From NCBI GenBank assembly GCA_003215895.1, contig QCJR01000001.1:1-64000 (forward strand): a stretch of DNA of 64,000 nt, given 5' to 3'. The stretch's first letter is position 1. The number at the start of each line of letters is the position of its first letter. This DNA comes from Prochlorococcus sp. AG-409-D14. Its GTDB lineage: Bacteria; Cyanobacteriota; Cyanobacteriia; PCC-6307; Cyanobiaceae. The notes under the pieces are model-generated. The model did no database searches. It saw only the letters and a program-made list of their open reading frames with translations, and was not told the DNA's origin. The translations under genes were made by a program, and so were the position numbers. Of the stretch, positions 8,321 to 19,109 are shown in pieces.

Positions 8321-9169
8321 GTGTTTTTTAGCCAACTTGAATCTTTAACTGACTTAGAACTGAAGCAATTAAAGTTGTTGAGGGAATTCATTAAAGATAT
8401 AGATCATGCCTGTGTTGCTTTCTCTGGAGGCGTTGATAGTTCTTTAGTGGCAACAATAGCGCAGGAACAACTTGGTTCAAAAGCCTTTGCTGTTACTGGT
8501 GTATCTCCTTCCTTAGCTCCTTATTTGCTTAAGCAAGCACGTCTTCAAGCGGATTGGATTGGTATCCATCATGAAGAATGCCAAACGAATGAAATCAATG
8601 AACCAAATTACTATAAAAATCCTGAGAATAGATGCTTTGCATGCAAACAAGAATTGCATAAACATTTAAATCAAATTTCAAAACGATTTCATAATGTCCA
8701 GGTACTTGATGGCGTGAATTATGATGATCTTCACGAATTTCGACCAGGCATTAAAGCATCTAATCAGGCCGGAGTAATATCACCTCTTGCAGAACTCGAA
8801 ATAGATAAAAAATCAATTCGTTCAATTTCTAAATCCTTAGGTTTACCCTGGTGGGATAAACCTGCACAACCATGTTTAGCCTCACGTATTCCTTTTGGAG
8901 AGGAAATAAGTTCGAAAAGGCTTAAGCAAATCGCCCTAGCAGAAGAATGGATTGTTAATCAAGGTTTTTCCAAAGTACGTGTAAGAAGTCAAGGTCTATC
9001 CGCTAGAATTGAATTACCTTCAAATGAAATAGACAAATTTATCAAAATCATTGAAAAAAATAAATTAATTGAATATTTTTTATATCTAGGATTCAATTCT
9101 ATAAGCTTAGATCTAGAAGGTTTGATTAGTGGAAAACTCACCAGAGGCATAAAGACTGATAAAAAATAA
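8321..9169 (+). CDS. larE: LarE-type ATP-dependent sulfur transferase
   Basis: This 282-residue PP-loop protein has the pyrophosphatase motif SGGVDSS at 35-41 and the LarE signature PCLASRIPFG around residue 185. LarE supplies sulfur for the pincer nickel cofactor of lactate racemase. Three cysteines stand out: C105 and C108 (RCFAC) and C185. This pattern matches the form that binds a [4Fe-4S] cluster rather than the single-Cys sacrificial form. No larA, larB or larC lies in this window. The start is a GTG at 8321, taken because no ATG precedes the conserved region; the exact start is uncertain. Confidence 0.82.
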   Translation: MFFSQLESLTDLELKQLKLLREFIKDIDHACVAFSGGVDSSLVATIAQEQLGSKAFAVTGVSPSLAPYLLKQARLQADWIGIHHEECQTNEINEPNYYKNPENRCFACKQELHKHLNQISKRFHNVQVLDGVNYDDLHEFRPGIKASNQAGVISPLAELEIDKKSIRSISKSLGLPWWDKPAQPCLASRIPFGEEISSKRLKQIALAEEWIVNQGFSKVRVRSQGLSARIELPSNEIDKFIKIIEKNKLIEYFLYLGFNSISLDLEGLISGKLTRGIKTDKK

Positions 9170-9216
9170 CTCCGATATCGAAAATATTTTTGATTTATTT
9201 TTAACTATTCCTGTGA

Positions 9217-9693
9217 TCAAGGTTCACGATGCAAAGTTTGAATTGCTGAAGGTATCTCTCTTGCTAGATTTTTAAAAGAGAAGTCCTTAGCCAAAAAATC
9301 TTTAAAAAATAACTCGCAAGCTTTTTCAGGCATCGTATGATCGCCGCAAGTGAAAACATCAATTGCTGCATAACCAATCTCAGGCCATGTATGTATTGAG
9401 ATATGAGATTCAGCCAATAAAGCTAGTCCCGTAACTCCCTGAGGTTTAAAGCTATGTGTTACCAAATTAATGAGTGTTGCACCAGCAATTTTGGCCGATG
9501 ATGTGATGGTTGTCCTTATAAAAGCTTCATCATTAAGCTTCTCATGATTACATTGGTAAAGTTCAAGTATGCAGTGTCTACCAACGTTTTTACTAGAATT
9601 AGTGTGTATGGTTTCTATATCTTTTGAATTGCAAGAGTCAGCCCATCCAGGATTTGGATGCAATTCGGGAAAAAACGGTTCCATATTATCCAA
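9217..9693 (-). CDS. speD: S-adenosylmethionine decarboxylase proenzyme
   Basis: This prokaryotic class 1B SpeD (158 residues) makes decarboxylated SAM for spermidine synthesis. The self-cleavage site is visible as [12 protein letters not shown], with Glu95/Ser96; Ser96 becomes the pyruvoyl group. The later FTCGD motif carries the catalytic Cys116. The homologous core begins around residue 38 ([10 protein letters not shown]), so there is an N-terminal extension of about 35 residues compared with compact forms such as that of Bacillus. The gene is convergent with larE and lies upstream of nothing obviously related. Confidence 0.93.
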   Translation of the reverse strand: MDNMEPFFPELHPNPGWADSCNSKDIETIHTNSSKNVGRHCILELYQCNHEKLNDEAFIRTTITSSAKIAGATLINLVTHSFKPQGVTGLALLAESHISIHTWPEIGYAAIDVFTCGDHTMPEKACELFFKDFLAKDFSFKNLAREIPSAIQTLHREP

Positions 9694-9724
9694 AAATCAT
9701 TCCCACAATAACTGACCAATAGTT

Positions 9725-10825
9725 TTAAATAAAAGAATCCAATTGCATCAATTGTGAGTTGCGTACCCATTCACCTTCAAAAGATTCCAAATGTGTTGCA
9801 CTGATTAAACATTGATGTTTTTGACCGACAGCTTCTAAAAGCAATAATTGTCGTTTAGGATCTAGCTCAGCCAACACATCATCTAAAAGCAAAATTGGAG
9901 ATTTGCCATACACCATTTTAATTAATTCTAATTCAGCCAATTTCAAAGCCAATACAATAGTCCTCTGTTGACCAGCGGACCCAAAACGTTTAGCATCTAC
10001 CTCATTTACTAAAAATTGAACATCATCACGATGAGGGCCTACTCGACAATTACCCGTTATCTCTTCCTCTGACCTCATCTCTAGAAGTTGACGTTCAATA
10101 CTCTCCCTCCACAAACTTTCACTCTCTTCACCCTCAAGTTTGCTACCTGGCAAATATGTAATATTCAATTTTTCTTTACTATTACTTAGATGTTGTTGCC
10201 AATTCAAAGCTATTGGAAGTAGTCGATCTAAAATACGCCTACGTCTTCGATGAATTCTTGTACTCACTAAGGCCATTTGCATATCAAAAGAATCTAATAG
10301 AATATTTTGATCCTTACTCGATTCAATACTTAAATTACGCCAAAGCTGACTTCTTTGTCTAAGCAATCTAGAAAATCTTCCAATCAAATCAGAATAAATA
10401 GGCTCAAGTTGCTGGACAATTCTATCCAGCCAATTTCTTCTAAGAGAAGGTTCTCCTCTAATTAATTCTAGATCAAGGGTACTAAATCCTACGCTTCTCA
10501 TAGGTCCAATCAAATCAATTTGACGAGTTAAAAGTTTTTCATTTTTGTAGGCTTTTCTACCACCTATTCTGTTTAATTCTAAAGAAAGTTTTTGATCATC
10601 TTCAATTAATGCAGATAAGCAAGCCTTATCTTGGTCCCAATAAATTAAATCCTGGTTTCGATTAGATCGATGAGAACGCAAACTAGACAAGAGTTCTACA
10701 GATTCAAGAAGATTAGATTTACCAACTCCATTTTGACCTATTACTATCAACCTATTTTCAGTCAACTCAAACTGAAAACGTCGATAATTTCGAAAATTAT
10801 TAAGTTCTAACTGATGAAGTTGAAT
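9725..10825 (-). CDS. recF: DNA replication and repair protein RecF (start codon uncertain, possibly ATT)
   Basis: RecF is an SMC-like ATPase that loads RecA at gapped DNA. Walker A is GQNGVGKSN. The signature region GSAGQQRT and the Walker [13 protein letters not shown] are present near the C-terminus. The first canonical start (TTG at 10765) would remove the universal N-terminal strand. Reading upstream in frame gives [19 protein letters not shown], the expected RecF beginning, before a TAA at 10832-10834. The only start-like codon there is ATT at 10823-10825. I therefore extend the gene to 10825 (366 residues) as an inference. Confidence 0.85.
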   Translation of the reverse strand: MQLHQLELNNFRNYRRFQFELTENRLIVIGQNGVGKSNLLESVELLSSLRSHRSNRNQDLIYWDQDKACLSALIEDDQKLSLELNRIGGRKAYKNEKLLTRQIDLIGPMRSVGFSTLDLELIRGEPSLRRNWLDRIVQQLEPIYSDLIGRFSRLLRQRSQLWRNLSIESSKDQNILLDSFDMQMALVSTRIHRRRRRILDRLLPIALNWQQHLSNSKEKLNITYLPGSKLEGEESESLWRESIERQLLEMRSEEEITGNCRVGPHRDDVQFLVNEVDAKRFGSAGQQRTIVLALKLAELELIKMVYGKSPILLLDDVLAELDPKRQLLLLEAVGQKHQCLISATHLESFEGEWVRNSQLMQLDSFI

Positions 10826-10905
10826 GTTTCTTTATGGAATTTGTATGTAAGCTAATTTTAATAAGGTCTCAGTATTTGGCCTTTTTTAATAACACCCGCT
10901 TTGTT

Positions 10906-10979
10906 GGGCATGTAGCTCAGTTGGATAGAGCATCAGATTCCGGTTCTGAGAGTCGGGGGTTCGAGTCCCTCCATGCTCG
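10906..10979 (+). tRNA. tRNA-Arg (anticodon CCG)
   Basis: A 74-nt cloverleaf. Acceptor arms GGGCATG and CATGCTC pair through 7 bp with one G-U pair, followed by discriminator G. The anticodon stem TCAGA/TCTGA encloses loop TTCCGGT with anticodon CCG, and the T-loop is GGTTCGAGTCC. CCA is not encoded. Confidence 0.96.
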
Positions 10980-10991
10980 TAAATTTAATTT

Positions 10992-11444
10992 TCAAAGTCT
11001 AAATCCCATTGTTTTGATACCATTTGGATCTAATAGAAATCCATTAGCTTTCAATGGATCAAGTGAAATTAATGGAGCAGCAACAGAAATGCTACAGCCA
11101 GGCAACTCTCGTCTAATTATTTCAATTGCCTTAAAAACTACAATAGACATGTATTTTTCTTGTTGATCGCCAGGTTCTGCAACTAAATCCCACAAATTTG
11201 CATTTAAACCTTTATCGCTAGTCACACGAACAAAGCCTACAAGATTTTCAGAAGTCTTTGTGAGGAGAGTCAAGTAAAAATCACTATTTTTCAAAGCTAA
11301 TTCTAATTTCTTTGGTTGATGAGTGTCTTGATTACATCTTGATAAGAGCCTATTTATTTTACGTACAGAAATTAGTTCACTCCGAAGTAGAACAAAATCC
11401 TCAGGAATTTGAGGAGATCTATTTGCTGAATTTAATCCAAGCAT
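10992..11444 (-). CDS. GNAT-like N-acetyltransferase
   Basis: A 150-residue protein with a GNAT-like centre: a strand LVGFVRVTSDKG, then LWDLVAEPGDQ, then a helix KYMSIVVFKAIEIIRRE and a final strand pair. This matches the beta4-beta5 and acetyl-CoA-binding part of acyl-CoA N-acyltransferases, although the classical Q/RxxGxG/A loop is poorly kept (EPGDQQEKY). The substrate is unknown. It follows ppc on the same strand with a 1-bp gap, so it is probably co-transcribed. The tRNA-Arg gene lies 12 bp beyond its stop, on the other strand. Confidence 0.6.
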   Translation of the reverse strand: MLGLNSANRSPQIPEDFVLLRSELISVRKINRLLSRCNQDTHQPKKLELALKNSDFYLTLLTKTSENLVGFVRVTSDKGLNANLWDLVAEPGDQQEKYMSIVVFKAIEIIRRELPGCSISVAAPLISLDPLKANGFLLDPNGIKTMGFRL

Positions 11445-11445
11445 T

Positions 11446-14400
11446 TTATCCTGTGTTTCTCATACCTGCAGCAATGCCATTGATAGTCAACAATGCACCA
11501 CGCAACAATTCACTACGGCTATATGTACGTGAACTTTGAGAAGAGTCAATACTGAAATCTTCACTAATGGGTGGTTGACGATTCTGATCTCTTAATCGTT
11601 TAAGAAGAGCCACTTGTAAAAATCCTAAAGGAACAATAGTTCTATTTCTCAGGTTTACAGACAATTGCAAAGCAGGGTCTGCACTTAATAATTTTGACTT
11701 GTCAGTAATTTCCAAAATTAATTTCTTAGTCAAGCTATATTCACTTGATATAATCTCAAAAATAGCTGCAAAAGCATCTCGACTATCATTACCGCCTAAA
11801 CTAACCATATAGTGGTGAGCAACATCCAAATCAACTTTCGAAAGTGTCATCTCTACTTTAGATATCAACATTCTAAAGAATGGCCATCTCTGATTCAACA
11901 TTCGCAACATCTCCATTTGGTCGGGGTCTGTCTTTAATTCAGTAGCTAAAGCTGTACCAACCCCAAACCAACTTGGCAAGAGGAAGCGGCTTTGAGTCCA
12001 GCCAAAGACCCATGGGATAGCACGAAGACTTGACAGGTCTTTTGCACCACTCTTCCTTCGAGCAGGACGACTAGAAATTTGTAGCTTACTGATTTCTTCT
12101 ATTGGAGTAACCACTTGAAAAAATTGAACCAAATCAGGATTATCATGTACTAAAGCTCGGTAATGCTCCCTTGAACGAGCGGCAAGTTTGGTCATCAATT
12201 CGTTCCAACTTGGCGTGGCATCTAATTTATTAGTAACTAAGCTATTTTGAATAACAGCTGTTGTTACAGTTTCTAGATTATAAAGAGCTAATTCGGGAAG
12301 ACTATATTTTGAGGCAAGAACCTCCCCCTGCTCAGTAATCTTTATACGTCCCTGAAGGGTACCACTAGGCTGAGCTAAAATAGCTTGATAAGCTGGTCCA
12401 CCGCCTCTTCCTACAGACCCTCCTCTACCGTGAAAAATTCGCAATGCTATTCCATGTCTACTGGCGAGGTCTTGAAGTGCTATTTGTGCCTTATGAATTT
12501 CCCAATTACTTGAGAGAAAGCCAGAATCTTTATTGCTATCAGAATAACCAAGCATAAGTTCCTGAAGTGGTTGGTTTTTCTCTCCTACTCGTGGAAGTAA
12601 TTCGCGATAAACATTTTTTTGGAGCAAAGACTCCATTACAGAAGGAGCATGTTGTAAATCCTCAACCGTTTCAAATAATGGAACAACGAGAAAATCAGCC
12701 GCTCCTAAAGTTGGATCAATTAAACCTGACTCTTTTGCTAAAAGAAGAACTTCTAATAAATCTGATGCTGTATGACTCATTGAAATTACATACGAACGAC
12801 ATATACGAGTCCCAAATTCTTTCTGAAGCCTATGAAGCATATGAAAAACTGAGATAGTTTCTTGAGTACTTTTAGACCACTCAAAAGCAGGAGGGATAAG
12901 TGGTCTCCGAGTTTTCAATTCCTTGAGTAACCATTCAACTCGACTTTCCTCATCCATCGCTCCATATGACTTAGGCAAATCTAAATAGCTAGTGAGTTCA
13001 TCCAAGGCATCGCTATGTCGTGTGCTTTCTTGCCGGATATCTAAACTGGCTAAAGAGAAGCCAAAGATGTGTACTTGATTCAACAAAGTATCTAGAGGTT
13101 CACACGTAAGATCCGTGCTGACTAGACTATTTTTAATAAGCTCTAATTCATTCTTAAGTTCATCTATAGATCTATAGTGGAGAAATTCATCAAAACTATT
13201 ATTAGTTGACGTTAAAGGTTTTCCTTCTGGTGAAAATTGCCATCCTGCATCAGCAAGCTGTTTATTACGGAGTTGAGTAAGTCGCAGTCTCTCTAATGTA
13301 TAGCTAAGTTTCAAGCGATAAGGTTCTAGTCTATATCTAGCAGCCCTTTCTTCATAAACCTCAGGAAAACGAACTCTATCCATTTCTAATGACTCAAGTA
13401 AAGGAGCACTTACTTGACTCCATTGCATGGATATGCTCAGTTGGTCTCTCAGCTCTTGAACAGATGCAATATATCTATCCAACATTAATTGTCTTTGATA
13501 ACACGCTGTTCTCCAAGTAATTTCAGGAGTAACAGATGGATTCCCATCACGGTCTGAACCTACCCAAGAGCCAAATGTACAAAAAGCTTCATTAGGAATC
13601 TCTACGTCTGGATAACTTGAAGCGAGTGCCGTAGTCAATCTCCTTCTCAATTGAGGCATTGCATCAAACAAAACCTGCTGAAAGTAATGAAGCGCATAGT
13701 CAACCTCATCAAGAACAGTCGGTTTAAATTGATGCAGCTCGTCAGTTCGCCACCAAAGTCTTATCTCTTCCTCTAATTGCAACCTAAACATTTCCTTCTC
13801 AGATTCGGAAATTAAGATATTAGATTGAAGTTGCTGTAAAAGAGTGGCCACCCTTCGTTGCTTATGGCGAACAGTGTGTCTAACTATTTCAGTTGGATGA
13901 GCTGTGAAAACGAGACGAATATCCATCTCCCTCATCAAAGCATCAAGCTGGGCTGGAGGGACATTCAAACGACGTAATCTCTCAAATAATTGTGTAAAAG
14001 TTGCTGGTGCGGTCTGACTCGCTAAAGCTGGAGCGAATGGATCTATTTCATAATTACTGTTGTCTAACTTCCCTTTTTCAATACTTTCTAAATAACTATC
14101 TTCTTCTATACGTTGTTCAAGAATATTTACCAACTGAAAATAAAGGGAGAAAGCTCTAGCAGCAGATATAGCCTCAGCTAAATCCATTTGTGTTATCAAT
14201 TGAACTATTTCCTGTGAGGAATTATCTTGTTTTGCCTTGGTAGGGTCACTTAATTGTTTTAAACGCAATAATCTCTCAGTTTGCTCAGGAGGACATTCAC
14301 TTTTGAGAACTGTTTGCCATAGATCCTCAACCAGTTCAAGCCTTTGTTGCAATAAATATCCAGGATCTTGATCCTCAACACATTCCGTCGAGTGATTAGA

Positions 14401-14466
14401 GAAATTTTCGTTAGAAGGATTTTTCAGCATACACGTATTATGAGGCAGTTCTACCGACTTAGTCAC
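11446..14466 (-). CDS. ppc: phosphoenolpyruvate carboxylase
   Basis: At 1006 residues this is a full-length cyanobacterial PEPC, which adds bicarbonate to PEP to give oxaloacetate for the incomplete TCA cycle and amino acids. Visible signatures are [14 protein letters not shown] (first catalytic His), [28 protein letters not shown], the mobile-loop [14 protein letters not shown] (second catalytic His) and a C-terminal end with RNTG. The start shown is a GTG overlapping the gshA stop by one base. An ATG at 14430 is an alternative that would shorten the variable N-terminus by 12 residues. Confidence 0.96.
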   Translation of the reverse strand: MTKSVELPHNTCMLKNPSNENFSNHSTECVEDQDPGYLLQQRLELVEDLWQTVLKSECPPEQTERLLRLKQLSDPTKAKQDNSSQEIVQLITQMDLAEAISAARAFSLYFQLVNILEQRIEEDSYLESIEKGKLDNSNYEIDPFAPALASQTAPATFTQLFERLRRLNVPPAQLDALMREMDIRLVFTAHPTEIVRHTVRHKQRRVATLLQQLQSNILISESEKEMFRLQLEEEIRLWWRTDELHQFKPTVLDEVDYALHYFQQVLFDAMPQLRRRLTTALASSYPDVEIPNEAFCTFGSWVGSDRDGNPSVTPEITWRTACYQRQLMLDRYIASVQELRDQLSISMQWSQVSAPLLESLEMDRVRFPEVYEERAARYRLEPYRLKLSYTLERLRLTQLRNKQLADAGWQFSPEGKPLTSTNNSFDEFLHYRSIDELKNELELIKNSLVSTDLTCEPLDTLLNQVHIFGFSLASLDIRQESTRHSDALDELTSYLDLPKSYGAMDEESRVEWLLKELKTRRPLIPPAFEWSKSTQETISVFHMLHRLQKEFGTRICRSYVISMSHTASDLLEVLLLAKESGLIDPTLGAADFLVVPLFETVEDLQHAPSVMESLLQKNVYRELLPRVGEKNQPLQELMLGYSDSNKDSGFLSSNWEIHKAQIALQDLASRHGIALRIFHGRGGSVGRGGGPAYQAILAQPSGTLQGRIKITEQGEVLASKYSLPELALYNLETVTTAVIQNSLVTNKLDATPSWNELMTKLAARSREHYRALVHDNPDLVQFFQVVTPIEEISKLQISSRPARRKSGAKDLSSLRAIPWVFGWTQSRFLLPSWFGVGTALATELKTDPDQMEMLRMLNQRWPFFRMLISKVEMTLSKVDLDVAHHYMVSLGGNDSRDAFAAIFEIISSEYSLTKKLILEITDKSKLLSADPALQLSVNLRNRTIVPLGFLQVALLKRLRDQNRQPPISEDFSIDSSQSSRTYSRSELLRGALLTINGIAAGMRNTG

Positions 14467-15605
14467 TAAAAGGTTGAATTCATTTGAATGAAATTATTCT
14501 CCTCTCGCTCCATTTCACTAATACCTTTCTGAATCAATGACTGAATTGATACTCCCTTTGAAAAAGAATCAAGCCATATCATGGATTGATTTCCATTTGT
14601 CAAAACAGATTCAATAGGTTGAAGTAACTCAAACATATCAAGCTCCTTAGCTAAAGGAGTGACATCTAACAAAAGTTCCTTTATCCAATCACGACAGTTA
14701 ATTTTTTTTCCATCTTTCCAATGAGATAAATTTGCATCAAGACTAGATTCAGCTGCAATCAAATCATTTTCATCTGCCAAGAAAGCCAATTCTTCTTGTG
14801 TTTTAGAGCTTGCTTCAAGTGGATCATATTTTTTGATATTGCTTTTAAGATTAAGAATTCTGAGCTCAAGCAACGCAGTTATAGCTAAAAGCAAATCTAT
14901 ATCAGTGACTAAATCACATATCCTTAATTCTAGCCGATTTAAGACATGAGGCCTTTCTGGACCATTCGGCCTTACTGATGTCCATAAATGTCTTTCATTT
15001 TGCATTTCGCCCTGATCTAGTTGTTCTTCAATCCATGCCACATAGTGCGCGTGATCAACAAAAATTGGCACATTTGAAGGTGTCTTAGGGAATTGTATCC
15101 ATCTTTGAGAATGTGCACCTGTTGCATGTCCTTCCAAAAAAGGGGAACTAGCACTTAATGCCAGAAGTAATGATGCCTCACATCTAACCAAGCGAAGGGC
15201 CGAGAAAAGTAAAGATAAATTTTCAATGCCTAAATTGATATGAATACTTGCCGTGACAACATTTGTTCCATAGTTTTTTTCTATAAATGAGTGATAAGAA
15301 TTTTCTGAATCTGATCTTTCAAAAATTTTTGTATTGCCAAGACTAAGTGTGCTTCCTGGAAGAATTGTAAGTTTTTGGCGATCAAGCCATTTCCTAAGTT
15401 TTTGTCTTGGTAGAAACAGAGCATGCTTTAAAACAGCGTAACTTTCATCTGGAACAGTTATGTACTCAATATTTCTTTGATCCGGTTCTTTAACAAAATC
15501 TGATAATTCGTCAGTGACAGCGGATGCTACACCTACATTTTTACCAGCATATGTGCCCGTAAAAAGCTCCACTTCAAACCCCTTTAAAAGCATCAAGTTG
15601 GTCAT
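14466..15605 (-). CDS. gshA: glutamate-cysteine ligase, cyanobacterial type
   Basis: A 379-residue GCS2-like ligase that performs the first step of glutathione synthesis. The region FEVELFTG near the N-terminus, the central [13 protein letters not shown] motif and the [13 protein letters not shown] segment are characteristic of the cyanobacterial branch. I place the start at the ATG at 15605, because it overlaps the trpE stop as ATGA, a typical coupled junction. A longer frame to 15626 exists but would lie inside trpE. The 3' end overlaps the ppc GTG by one base, so trpE, gshA and ppc look like one transcript. Confidence 0.87.
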   Translation of the reverse strand: MTNLMLLKGFEVELFTGTYAGKNVGVASAVTDELSDFVKEPDQRNIEYITVPDESYAVLKHALFLPRQKLRKWLDRQKLTILPGSTLSLGNTKIFERSDSENSYHSFIEKNYGTNVVTASIHINLGIENLSLLFSALRLVRCEASLLLALSASSPFLEGHATGAHSQRWIQFPKTPSNVPIFVDHAHYVAWIEEQLDQGEMQNERHLWTSVRPNGPERPHVLNRLELRICDLVTDIDLLLAITALLELRILNLKSNIKKYDPLEASSKTQEELAFLADENDLIAAESSLDANLSHWKDGKKINCRDWIKELLLDVTPLAKELDMFELLQPIESVLTNGNQSMIWLDSFSKGVSIQSLIQKGISEMEREENNFIQMNSTF

Positions 15606-17122
15606 AGATCTTGGGGCTCTAAGCAAGCTAAAGCAGTAAACATCCCTTTCGCTTTATTTAAAGTTTCTTGATACTCATTAGCTGGAATTGAATCTGCAAC
15701 AACCCCTGCCCCAGCTTGAACTTGAACTGTAAAGTCATTTTTATTTTTTTTACGAACTACCATTGTTCTAATAGTAATAGCTGTGTTTAATGCTCCATTT
15801 AAATCCATAGACCCATACACGCCAGAATAAGGACCTCTCCGTTGTTTTTCTAATTGATTAATTAGTTGCATTGCTCTAATCTTTGGAGCCCCACTAACTG
15901 TCCCAGCCGGAAAAGAAGCAATTAATAAATCCCAAACATCCCTTCCTTTTTTTAAAATGCCTTCAACCTCACTGACTATGTGCATTACATGCGAATATTT
16001 TTCAATAACCATTAATTCTTTTACAAAAACACTGCCGTGAGCACAAACTCTACCTAAATCATTTCGACCTAAATCTACTAACATCACATGTTCAGCTCTT
16101 TCTTTGGGATCTTTTAAAAGTTCTTTCTCTAGCTCTATATCTTCTAAATCATTTTTACCTCTAGGGCGTGTACCTGCAATTGGTCTCAAATTTGCTTGAA
16201 TCCCCTTCTCAGTTAATTGAGCCTTGACCATTACCTCTGGACTAGAACCAATAAGTTGCCAGTCTCCAAAATCAAAAAATGCCATAAATGGAGAGGGGTT
16301 GACCATCCTCAGACTTCGATAAAGTTCAAAAGGTTTTTGTATAACATTCGACTCTAGTTTTTGACTGAGAACCAACTGAAAAACATCCCCTTGTTTAATA
16401 AATTCTTTTGCTAATCCAACACTATGTTCAAATTCATTTTTTGATGTAATCTTTTTCATATCAACAGATCTATTTGCTTTTTGATTCCACTTTAAAGACT
16501 TTATTGGCTTTAAAGGAGATGCCATTAAATCTTGAAGTTCATCTATTTGTTGACAAGCAATTTCATAAGCTTTTTGAGAAGAAACTCCATCACTTAAATT
16601 TCCATATGCAACAGCTGTTATTAGACGTTTGACTTGATCAAAAATAAGAATTTTATCCATAAACATCCAAATACCATCAGGCAAGTCTTCATTAGATAAT
16701 TCATAGGTAGGTACTGAGGGCTCAATCCATTGAATTAGTTCATATCCCCACATTCCAAAAAGTTGTCCTAGTTGAGGTAAGCCAGGCAAAGAAACAGATT
16801 TATAAGGCTTAAGCAATTTTCTGAGTATTTCAATTGGATTTCCATGAAACTTTTCTTTTTTTCCATTTCTCCAGCATCTAGTCAATTCATCACCCCTTAC
16901 TATCACCTTCCAGAGAGGATCTGATGCAACCACACTCCACCTTCCTATAGTTTCCCCACCTTCCACTGATTCAAGCAATACTCCTGAAGGAGCATCACTT
17001 CCCACTTTCAGCCAAGTTGTAAGAGGAGTTTCTAAGTCTGCAGGCCAACTTTTTGCCAAGGGGATATAATTGGCCCCTGTAGAGACTGATAAAAGAAATT
17101 CTTCCTTATCTAAACTAAACAT
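15602..17122 (-). CDS. trpE: anthranilate synthase component I
   Basis: A 506-residue chorismate-binding enzyme that makes anthranilate from chorismate and ammonia. The N-terminal LLES motif ([17 protein letters not shown]), associated with tryptophan feedback binding, supports TrpE over the paralogue PabB. The C-terminal half shows [37 protein letters not shown] and [11 protein letters not shown]. The start at 17122 (MFSLDKEEF) is preferred; a frame seven codons longer would run into the psaD gap. It is followed by gshA with an ATGA overlap. Confidence 0.92.
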   Translation of the reverse strand: MFSLDKEEFLLSVSTGANYIPLAKSWPADLETPLTTWLKVGSDAPSGVLLESVEGGETIGRWSVVASDPLWKVIVRGDELTRCWRNGKKEKFHGNPIEILRKLLKPYKSVSLPGLPQLGQLFGMWGYELIQWIEPSVPTYELSNEDLPDGIWMFMDKILIFDQVKRLITAVAYGNLSDGVSSQKAYEIACQQIDELQDLMASPLKPIKSLKWNQKANRSVDMKKITSKNEFEHSVGLAKEFIKQGDVFQLVLSQKLESNVIQKPFELYRSLRMVNPSPFMAFFDFGDWQLIGSSPEVMVKAQLTEKGIQANLRPIAGTRPRGKNDLEDIELEKELLKDPKERAEHVMLVDLGRNDLGRVCAHGSVFVKELMVIEKYSHVMHIVSEVEGILKKGRDVWDLLIASFPAGTVSGAPKIRAMQLINQLEKQRRGPYSGVYGSMDLNGALNTAITIRTMVVRKKNKNDFTVQVQAGAGVVADSIPANEYQETLNKAKGMFTALACLEPQDL

Positions 17123-17183
17123 GACTGCATAATGGCAGCCCAATATATATATTCAAAGGGTGCAAAAGTTTAATTTGGATGAC

Positions 17184-17609
17184 TTATGCATCGTAAGTTT
17201 TTTTTCCGCTAAATTTCAAACTTGCTGGATTAGGATTTTCTCCGATGCGTCTATTATTGTAACCCTCTTTCAAACGGCCCTCATTAGGCTTCTCAGAGAA
17301 AACCCCATCTTTAGGGAAAAGTAATTCTCTATCTCCCCCAGGATAAATTCTATATATTTTACTTGTTTCTATTCTTGGTTTAAATCCTCTCAATTGAGTA
17401 TTCAAAGCAAAACACTGTTCTTTTCTAGCAAAGTACATGAGATTATCACCCTCATGCATTACTGCAGCTCCTCCAGTTGGAAGTTCAAAAACTTGGGAGG
17501 TTTTACTTGTCCATGTAATTGCATATTTTTCTTCGGTTTCAGCCGAGTTCAATAAACCACCAGTGCTACCAATGTGCTTGGGAAGTGTTCCAGGTAATAC
17601 TTCGGTCAT
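17184..17609 (-). CDS. psaD: photosystem I subunit II (PsaD)
   Basis: A 141-residue stromal photosystem I subunit that docks ferredoxin and stabilises PsaC. The core [26 protein letters not shown] and the basic stretch [20 protein letters not shown] are near-invariant across cyanobacteria and plastids. The ATG at 17609 opens with the usual Prochlorococcus/Synechococcus start MTEVLPG. It stands alone between the histidine kinase and trpE, all on the minus strand, with its own upstream region. Confidence 0.97.
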   Translation of the reverse strand: MTEVLPGTLPKHIGSTGGLLNSAETEEKYAITWTSKTSQVFELPTGGAAVMHEGDNLMYFARKEQCFALNTQLRGFKPRIETSKIYRIYPGGDRELLFPKDGVFSEKPNEGRLKEGYNNRRIGENPNPASLKFSGKKTYDA

Positions 17610-17630
17610 GCTTTCAATTAAATCAACTTA

Positions 17631-17704
17631 TTCTTTATATTTTTAAATTAGCACTTTATTTTGTGCCTTTTGACTCATTTCACGTCAACTTCACACGCGT
17701 CAAC
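17631..17704 (-). promoter_or_regulatory. candidate psaD promoter with paired GTTGACG repeats
   Basis: Read on the minus strand, GTTGACG occurs twice, at 17698-17704 and 17683-17689, exactly 15 nt apart. An ATATAAAG stretch resembling a -10 box lies at about 17633-17640. The repeats could be a regulator site or a -35 region. They do not match the HLR1 consensus of RpaB. Confidence 0.35.
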
Positions 17705-17705
17705 A

Positions 17706-19109
17706 TTAGTCTCGAAAATCAAATTCGTTTAATTCAGAAATAGGAAAAAATATCGTCATTCCACTATCTCGTCTATTAGTAAGACGGCCACCAAGACTTT
17801 TTAAAAGTCTTTGAGTTGCAGCCTGACTAAGCTGCAAGTTGCCTGTAACTGGGTTCCAACTAAGTACTGGTCCTATCTCTTCATTAGAAACACTTTCTGA
17901 AATTCCAGTATGACCAGTTGTGGAAAGGTGAGTTAAGATTTGAAGCTTTAATCTCTGTCCAGCTGGTCTTAATTTCAAAGTTAATTCGCCACCTACTTGT
18001 AAATTTCGACTATTCCTGTCAATAAGTCCGGTTAACATTAATTCGAGCCCTTCTGAGTCACTCAAAACTTTTGGTAAATCTGGTGTGATATCAAGAATAA
18101 GTTTCAAGCCTTTTCGCTCCAACTGATTGTTCCACACTGGAGAGAGGATTGTGAGCATTTTCCCTAAATCAGTTAAAGCCAAATTTGTTTGTTCAGGCTT
18201 ACTTCTCTCTAGCTCCACTGCATTAAAAATCAAACCAAAACGATCAATTTGTTCTGTACATTCAATATCTATTTGCTTCAAACGTGTTTCGACAACTTTA
18301 GGTAAATCTTGCTTTCTTAGAAGAGATCTTATTAAGGTTCTTATTGTGGCCAATGGAGTTCTAATTTCATGTGTCAGAGCTTCTAATAAGGAAATTTCAC
18401 TATTTTTTGAATTTGATTTCTGATCATTAATTAAACTATCTGGCAAAGTTTGAATATTTAAGCTTGGTGCAATATCTGCTAGACGTTGAGATAGTAGGGG
18501 CCAAAATACTTTAGATAAGTCATCATTTGTTTTCAATTGTCCCATCTCTCCTAATGCGTTTCGAAGATTATTTGCTTGTTCAACATTTTCTGTATTCAAT
18601 CTATTATCAAGTAATGTTAAAAGATCACTCAAAGTCTCAGGATCACTTCGCATTAATAATTTTCTCTCCTGAGATTTACCCTCAAGAGCTAAAGCAATTT
18701 GAATTTCAGGAGTAATAACTATTAGCAATGGATCATTTCCATCTTCCTCCAAAAGAGTCAAGCGCTCATAGCCCGAAGAATCATCCTGGGAATTAATAGA
18801 AACTGATTGACTGGGAGGCAACATCCCCATAGAGGGGTTTGTAAGGTTTAACAAATCCTTTGGCGCCCAAACCCAACCTTGAAATTTCTTGAGTAATTTA
18901 GGTTCGTATAATGCTGGCAAAGGGGAAGACAACCATAAGCCTCTTGTGAGGTTCATTGGTAGCAAGATGTCTGACTGAAGAGTATCAAGAGCTGCCCACC
19001 ACATTCTCCTTACAGCAGACTCACTGCATGAAGCATCAGGGACACCTCTAGCCATTCTTTCTTGTAAAGATTTAATAGTTACTAGAGGCGTAATCACAAA
19101 ATCCTCCAA
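17706..19109 (-). CDS. sensor histidine kinase with degenerate catalytic domain
   Basis: A 467-residue soluble protein with no clear membrane segment. The N-terminal 230 residues have no motif I recognise. His247 lies in a sound H-box (EALTHEIRTPLATIRT), followed by a normal DHp helix. The ATP-binding domain is unusual: the N-box region reads LTGLIDRNSRN, no DxGxG is seen (LTHLSTTGHTG instead), and the usual GxGLGL is replaced by NPVTGNLQLS, though a final LLKSLGGRL remains. It may be phosphorylated by another kinase, or bind ATP atypically. It sits alone, between psaD and a 430-bp gap, with no response regulator beside it. Confidence 0.75.
   Translation of the reverse strand: MEDFVITPLVTIKSLQERMARGVPDASCSESAVRRMWWAALDTLQSDILLPMNLTRGLWLSSPLPALYEPKLLKKFQGWVWAPKDLLNLTNPSMGMLPPSQSVSINSQDDSSGYERLTLLEEDGNDPLLIVITPEIQIALALEGKSQERKLLMRSDPETLSDLLTLLDNRLNTENVEQANNLRNALGEMGQLKTNDDLSKVFWPLLSQRLADIAPSLNIQTLPDSLINDQKSNSKNSEISLLEALTHEIRTPLATIRTLIRSLLRKQDLPKVVETRLKQIDIECTEQIDRFGLIFNAVELERSKPEQTNLALTDLGKMLTILSPVWNNQLERKGLKLILDITPDLPKVLSDSEGLELMLTGLIDRNSRNLQVGGELTLKLRPAGQRLKLQILTHLSTTGHTGISESVSNEEIGPVLSWNPVTGNLQLSQAATQRLLKSLGGRLTNRRDSGMTIFFPISELNEFDFRD

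Noticed and set aside
17681..17704. HLR1 (RpaB) site upstream of psaD
   Set aside because: The repeats are GTTGACG at 15-nt spacing, not the TTACA-type repeats at about 10 nt that define HLR1.
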